Origin: an uncultured Alphaproteobacteria bacterium
Lineage (GTDB): Bacteria; Pseudomonadota; Alphaproteobacteria; HIMB59
Reading direction: 5' to 3'
NCBI GenBank assembly: GCA_902524245.1
Contig: CABZCN010000001.1
Span: 434,001 to 498,000, forward strand
DNA: 64,000 nucleotides
Shown piece by piece: positions 60,589 through 64,000 of the stretch. The stretch's first letter is position 1, and every line of letters starts with the position of its first letter. The notes under the pieces were generated by a model. It did no database searches and was not told where the DNA came from. It saw only the letters and a list, made by a program, of their open reading frames with translations. The translations under genes were made by a program, and so were the position numbers.

Positions 60589-62914
60589 TTATAATTCTTG
60601 TTACTTTCTTATTGTGCATTTTATTTTTTATTTTATCTAATTCATAGATAGATTTTAAAATTTCTTTTTCTGAATAACCTTTTTTTGTGTCAATTGTTGT
60701 AATTAATTTACCTTGTATTTGTATAGGTAGTTTTATTCTATCTTCTATTAATAAGTCTGTTTTAATTTCTGGCCATTTTTCAAAATCATCAGATTTAAAC
60801 AAAGTTTCATTAAGGGATTTTGATAACTTTGGCACTATTGGAAATAAACAAATAAGAATTTTTTTACTTAATTTGTCATTATAAAGGTAAACATTCTTTT
60901 TCTCTAAATGATTAAAAAGGGTATAGATATCAGCAACACACTTGTTCAAAGAGAAATTCAAAATATTTTTTTCAATGTTGTGCACAAACTTTTCAATTTC
61001 TTTTTCAATTTCTAGATTAATGTCACCTTTCTTCTCAGAAAAATATCTATGAACTCTATTAACCAAATTTTTAGAGCTTTGAATACCCTCATCAGTCCAT
61101 TCCAGTTCTCTGTCAGGGGGTGAGTCAGAAATCATGAACACTCTTGTCGCATCAATACCGTAGTTCTCTAAGATTTCATCTGGCTCAACAACATTTTTTT
61201 TTGATTTTGACATTTTCTCAGATGGACCCTCTTCTATAGTCTCATTTGTTTTATGTCTTAATAGTTTTCCATTTTTGGATATAACTTCTATAGGCATTAC
61301 CCATTCATTATTTGTGGTCTTGTAAGTTTTATGAGTGATCATACCTTGTGTAAACAACTGTTTGAATGGTTCATCAATCTTAAGTTTGTAAATGTCTCTT
61401 AGTGCTTTCATAAAAAATCTAGAATAAAGTAAGTGTAGTATGGCATGTTCAATACCACCTATATATTTATCAACTGGAAGATACTCATTGGCTTGAGATG
61501 GATCAAACGGTTTATCAATCTTATTATTAAGAAAACGTATGTAATACCATGATGAGTCAACAAAGGTATCAAGAGTGTCTGTTTCTCTGTAAGCTTTTTT
61601 ATTAGTCTTTGGACATATTATGTTTCTCCAACTTTCTTTATTTAGTAAAGCGTTTCCTTTGTCTTGTAAATTTATATCGTACGGAAGTACCACAGGTAAT
61701 TCAGATTTATCAAGGACCCTATAAGTTCCGTCTTCATAGTAAATTACTGGTATAGGGCAGCCCCAATATCTTTGTCTAGAAACGCCCCAATCCCTTATTT
61801 TATAGTTTATCTTTTCACGCCCAGTTCCAGACTTTATAAAATATTCAATAATTTCAACAATTGCTTTATCTTTATTCAAACCATTTAGCAAGGGGGAGTT
61901 AATTAATTTACCATCTCCCATGTATGGCAATTCCGAATCCATGCAATCAATAACTTTTATAATTGGCAAATTATATTTTTTAGCAAATTCAAAGTCTCGT
62001 TCATCGTGAGCCGGGCAACCGAAAATTGCCCCTTCCCCATAATTGTCTAAAACAAAGTTAGCTATGTATACAGGTATTTCCTTATCGAGAATTGGATGTT
62101 TACATCTAATATTTAATTTAATTCCAATCTTTTCCTTGTCATCATTGACTTCATCAAATCCCTTTCTAATTTTCTCGATTGATACTTTGTCTAGTATTTC
62201 ACTCACAATTTCATGATTAATAGAAACTGCAATAAATGTTGCCCCATAAATGGTGTCTGGTCTGGTTGTGAAAATATTTAGAAACCTATCTTTTTCAGCT
62301 ATTTTAAATTTAATTTCAGCTCCTATCGACTTTCCTATCCAATTCTTTTGCATAGTCTTCACTTTTTCAGGCCAGAGTGTCAATTTATCTAAATCATTTA
62401 ACAGCTCTTCAGCATAATCAGTTATTTTAAAGAACCATTGAGATAAATTTTTCTTTACGACTGTGGCACCAGTTCTCCAACCTTTGCCATCAATAACTTG
62501 TTCATTGGCTAATACTGTTTGATCAACAGGATCCCAGTTTACAATTGCATCTTTTTTATATGCCAAGCCAGCATTAAATAGATCAATGAAAAGTTCTTGT
62601 TGATAGCGATAATAATCCTCATTACAAGTAGCTAGTTCTCTATCCCAATCTAAGTCTAAATTCAGTTTAAGAAGTTGATCTTTCATATTTTTGATATTTG
62701 ATAATGTCCAATCTTGAGGATGGGTTTTGAATTGAATAGCCGCATTTTCTGCGGGTAGACCAAATGCATCCCATCCCATAGGATGAATTACTTCATCTCC
62801 TTTAAGTTTATGATAACGAGCGCAAATATCGCCTATAACATAGTTTCTTACGTGACCCATATGAATGTTTCCAGAAGGGTAAGGAAACATTTCTAAAATA
62901 TATTTTTTAGACAA
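60551..62914 (-). CDS. leuS: Leucyl-tRNA synthetase, lacking the usual N-terminal segment
   Basis: A 787-residue class I synthetase. HIGH is in [16 protein letters not shown] near residue 20, the editing domain (CP1) includes [16 protein letters not shown] and [20 protein letters not shown], and KMSKS is in [16 protein letters not shown]. The start is TTG 62914, giving [15 protein letters not shown]; an in-frame stop lies six codons upstream, so the roughly 30 residues that normally precede HIGH are absent. The C-terminal part ends [12 protein letters not shown]. All catalytic motifs are intact. It follows the DUF3576 gene by two bases. Confidence 0.96.
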   Translation of the reverse strand: MSKKYILEMFPYPSGNIHMGHVRNYVIGDICARYHKLKGDEVIHPMGWDAFGLPAENAAIQFKTHPQDWTLSNIKNMKDQLLKLNLDLDWDRELATCNEDYYRYQQELFIDLFNAGLAYKKDAIVNWDPVDQTVLANEQVIDGKGWRTGATVVKKNLSQWFFKITDYAEELLNDLDKLTLWPEKVKTMQKNWIGKSIGAEIKFKIAEKDRFLNIFTTRPDTIYGATFIAVSINHEIVSEILDKVSIEKIRKGFDEVNDDKEKIGIKLNIRCKHPILDKEIPVYIANFVLDNYGEGAIFGCPAHDERDFEFAKKYNLPIIKVIDCMDSELPYMGDGKLINSPLLNGLNKDKAIVEIIEYFIKSGTGREKINYKIRDWGVSRQRYWGCPIPVIYYEDGTYRVLDKSELPVVLPYDINLQDKGNALLNKESWRNIICPKTNKKAYRETDTLDTFVDSSWYYIRFLNNKIDKPFDPSQANEYLPVDKYIGGIEHAILHLLYSRFFMKALRDIYKLKIDEPFKQLFTQGMITHKTYKTTNNEWVMPIEVISKNGKLLRHKTNETIEEGPSEKMSKSKKNVVEPDEILENYGIDATRVFMISDSPPDRELEWTDEGIQSSKNLVNRVHRYFSEKKGDINLEIEKEIEKFVHNIEKNILNFSLNKCVADIYTLFNHLEKKNVYLYNDKLSKKILICLFPIVPKLSKSLNETLFKSDDFEKWPEIKTDLLIEDRIKLPIQIQGKLITTIDTKKGYSEKEILKSIYELDKIKNKMHNKKVTRIINVQDKIINIIVN

Positions 62915-62916
62915 TT

Positions 62917-63486
62917 TTATTGAGGTGAATTAGATAGTTTGCTTGCTATCTCTAGTATCTTTAAAGTTATTTGTTTTTCTTCCTCTACATATTTTACATC
63001 ATCAGAGACCCAGGTGTTATTATCTTTTTTTTCGCAAAGAAAGTTTGTATTGACACCAGTAGTAATTAAATCTCTGGATAACACCTGTATTTTAATCAAA
63101 CATCTTTGTGAGTTGTTTTTTGAGTTTGTAATCCAATCAGTTTCAATAAATCCACCCATATTGTCAGCAATTTTTAATGGATATGACTTGGTAACCTCTA
63201 ATGAAGCATTCCAAAGAAACGGATTTACAGAGTATTGGTAAACGACATCATTGTTTTTACCTCTAATTAAATCACCAAGGTCTCCCTCTAAACCAAAGAG
63301 GGATTCTCCCCCGGCTCTTTCCTTTGCTTTACATCTCTGGTACTTCATTTTATTACTTTTTAATTTATCTACAGGGTTATCACACTCACCATAAATCTCT
63401 TTTAATCTTTTCTGATTTTTCTCATAGTTTCCTGTACAAGAGTTGATAAAAATAAGCCCTAAAAATAGATAAAAGTATCTAATCAT
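62917..63486 (-). CDS. DUF3576 family lipoprotein
   Basis: A 189-residue lipoprotein ([12 protein letters not shown], cysteine near residue 17). The DUF3576 domain includes [20 protein letters not shown] and GGFIETDWI. The family is alphaproteobacterial, often just before leuS as here, and has unknown function; position suggests an outer-membrane role together with LptE (inference). Confidence 0.85.
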   Translation of the reverse strand: MIRYFYLFLGLIFINSCTGNYEKNQKRLKEIYGECDNPVDKLKSNKMKYQRCKAKERAGGESLFGLEGDLGDLIRGKNNDVVYQYSVNPFLWNASLEVTKSYPLKIADNMGGFIETDWITNSKNNSQRCLIKIQVLSRDLITTGVNTNFLCEKKDNNTWVSDDVKYVEEEKQITLKILEIASKLSNSPQ

Positions 63487-63520
63487 GAAAAATAAATTAG
63501 ATCAATTTTGATAAAAAGAA

Positions 63521-63554
63521 ACAAAAAAAACCAGGGGCAAAAGCACCCCTGGTT
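63521..63554 (-). terminator. Factor-independent terminator of the porin gene
   Basis: On the minus strand AACCAGGGG (63554-63546) pairs perfectly with CCCCTGGTT (63537-63529), and a run of T continues to about 63523. It begins 25 bases after the porin stop. Confidence 0.92.
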
Positions 63555-63578
63555 GTTTAAAAAGTAATTAGCGTTTGA

Positions 63579-64000
63579 TTAGAAGCTTACGCTTGTTCCA
63601 ACCGCAACAACACTCTCGCTAGTTGAGTTACCTTCAGCAGCAACACCGGCACCAGTTAGGTTTCTGTATTCTGCGAAGATTGATGCTCCACCACCGATTG
63701 ATTGTGAAATTGTGACATCAGTTTTTGAAGATGTGTTGCTGTTAGCATCAAATCCTGAATAACCAACACCCACAGATGCACCACCTAGTGTAGTTGAGTA
63801 TGCAATTGAGTATGCTTCACCTTCTGTAGCTGAAGTATCACCACTTGTAGTTTCGATACCTAAGCTTAATGTTCCGCCACCAGCTGTCATTGTTAAAGCA
63901 CCACCAGCAGAGCTATCTTCTGATCCGTTAGCATCCATTTGAGAAGATGATACAACTAAAGACATGTCGCCAAGAGGTACAGTTAAAGATGCACCTTGAC
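63579..64000 (-). CDS. Outer-membrane beta-barrel porin, C-terminal part only
   Basis: The frame is open to the window edge (QGASLTVPLGDMSLVVSSSQ), so the start is missing. The protein is rich in glycine, serine and threonine with alternating hydrophobic strands: LSLGIETTSG, SIAYSTTLGGASVGVGYSG, SIFAEYRNLTG, and a final strand VVAVGTSVSF ending in phenylalanine, the mark of outer-membrane barrels recognised by BamA. It resembles alphaproteobacterial porins. Codon use is less AT-biased than nearby genes, and it has its own strong terminator, as expected for an abundant protein. Confidence 0.85.
   Translation of the reverse strand, partial: QGASLTVPLGDMSLVVSSSQMDANGSEDSSAGGALTMTAGGGTLSLGIETTSGDTSATEGEAYSIAYSTTLGGASVGVGYSGFDANSNTSSKTDVTISQSIGGGASIFAEYRNLTGAGVAAEGNSTSESVVAVGTSVSF

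Overview
The window is AT-rich, densely packed and mostly chromosomal core. It looks like a streamlined marine alphaproteobacterium. Evidence for the class: the origin-type block rho-mnmE-mnmG-rsmG-parA-parB beside holA-lptE-leuS, the dnaQ-coaE-aroE-maf block, hisBHAF divergent from hslVU, and a Tim44-like gene next to a Smr gene. Evidence for a sunlit marine habitat: a proteorhodopsin with a full carotenoid/retinal cluster, short intergenic gaps and many 1-20 base gene overlaps. A low-GC lineage such as AEGEAN-169/HIMB59-like fits; SAR11 proper cannot be excluded from sequence alone. I see no tRNA, rRNA, insertion sequence, prophage or CRISPR array, and no gap above 300 bases lacks a gene.

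Layout. 1-9.3 kb: the tail of a choice-of-anchor I exported protein, an ATP-grasp-like gene, glnD, trpS, nfuA, a Bax-type glucosaminidase, a frameshifted polysaccharide deacetylase, tsaB and msrA. 9.2-13.1 kb: small accessory genes, a prenyl diphosphate synthase and a small membrane protein. 13.1-19.2 kb: the phototrophy island, with a blue-type proteorhodopsin (own ribosome binding site and terminator) followed by crtI-crtB-crtY-blh and a convergent ispH. 19.3-24.7 kb: pyruvate carboxylase, nth, a DUF2244 gene and dapB. 24.8-28.5 kb: a tungstate/molybdate-type ABC transporter in one operon with a cytochrome c-prime and a periplasmic rhodanese, with a divergent cytochrome b561. 28.5-34 kb: two sulfur amino-acid PLP enzymes, a TPR protein and two transporters. 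34-39.4 kb: the chaperone block ogt-dnaJ-dnaK-grpE-hrcA, with a heat-shock-type promoter before dnaK. 39.4-43.1 kb: rph-rdgB, an LpoA-like lipoprotein, rsmI and a DolP-like protein. 43.1-48 kb: hisBHAF plus a HIT gene, and hslVU. 48-51.6 kb: Smr, Tim44-like, dnaQ, coaE, aroE and maf. 51.6-63 kb: a very AT-rich gap that may be the replication origin, then rho, a GDPD gene, mnmE, mnmG (with parS over its start codon), rsmG, parA, parB, a short holA-like gene, lptE, leuS and a DUF3576 lipoprotein. The window ends inside a beta-barrel porin gene.

How the genes work together: ispH and the prenyl synthase supply isoprenoid precursors, CrtB/CrtI/CrtY make beta-carotene, Blh cleaves it to retinal, and retinal charges the proteorhodopsin proton pump. 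Pyruvate carboxylase could fix CO2 anaplerotically while light supplies energy. The most unusual observations are two GC-rich stem-loops (30.73 and 34.02 kb) that carry the same motif in opposite orientations so that their loops are complementary, a DnaJ that has lost one zinc-finger motif, a leucyl-tRNA synthetase without its usual N-terminal segment, a half-length HolA-like protein, and a one-base frameshift in the deacetylase. I did not find a clearly new multi-gene system.
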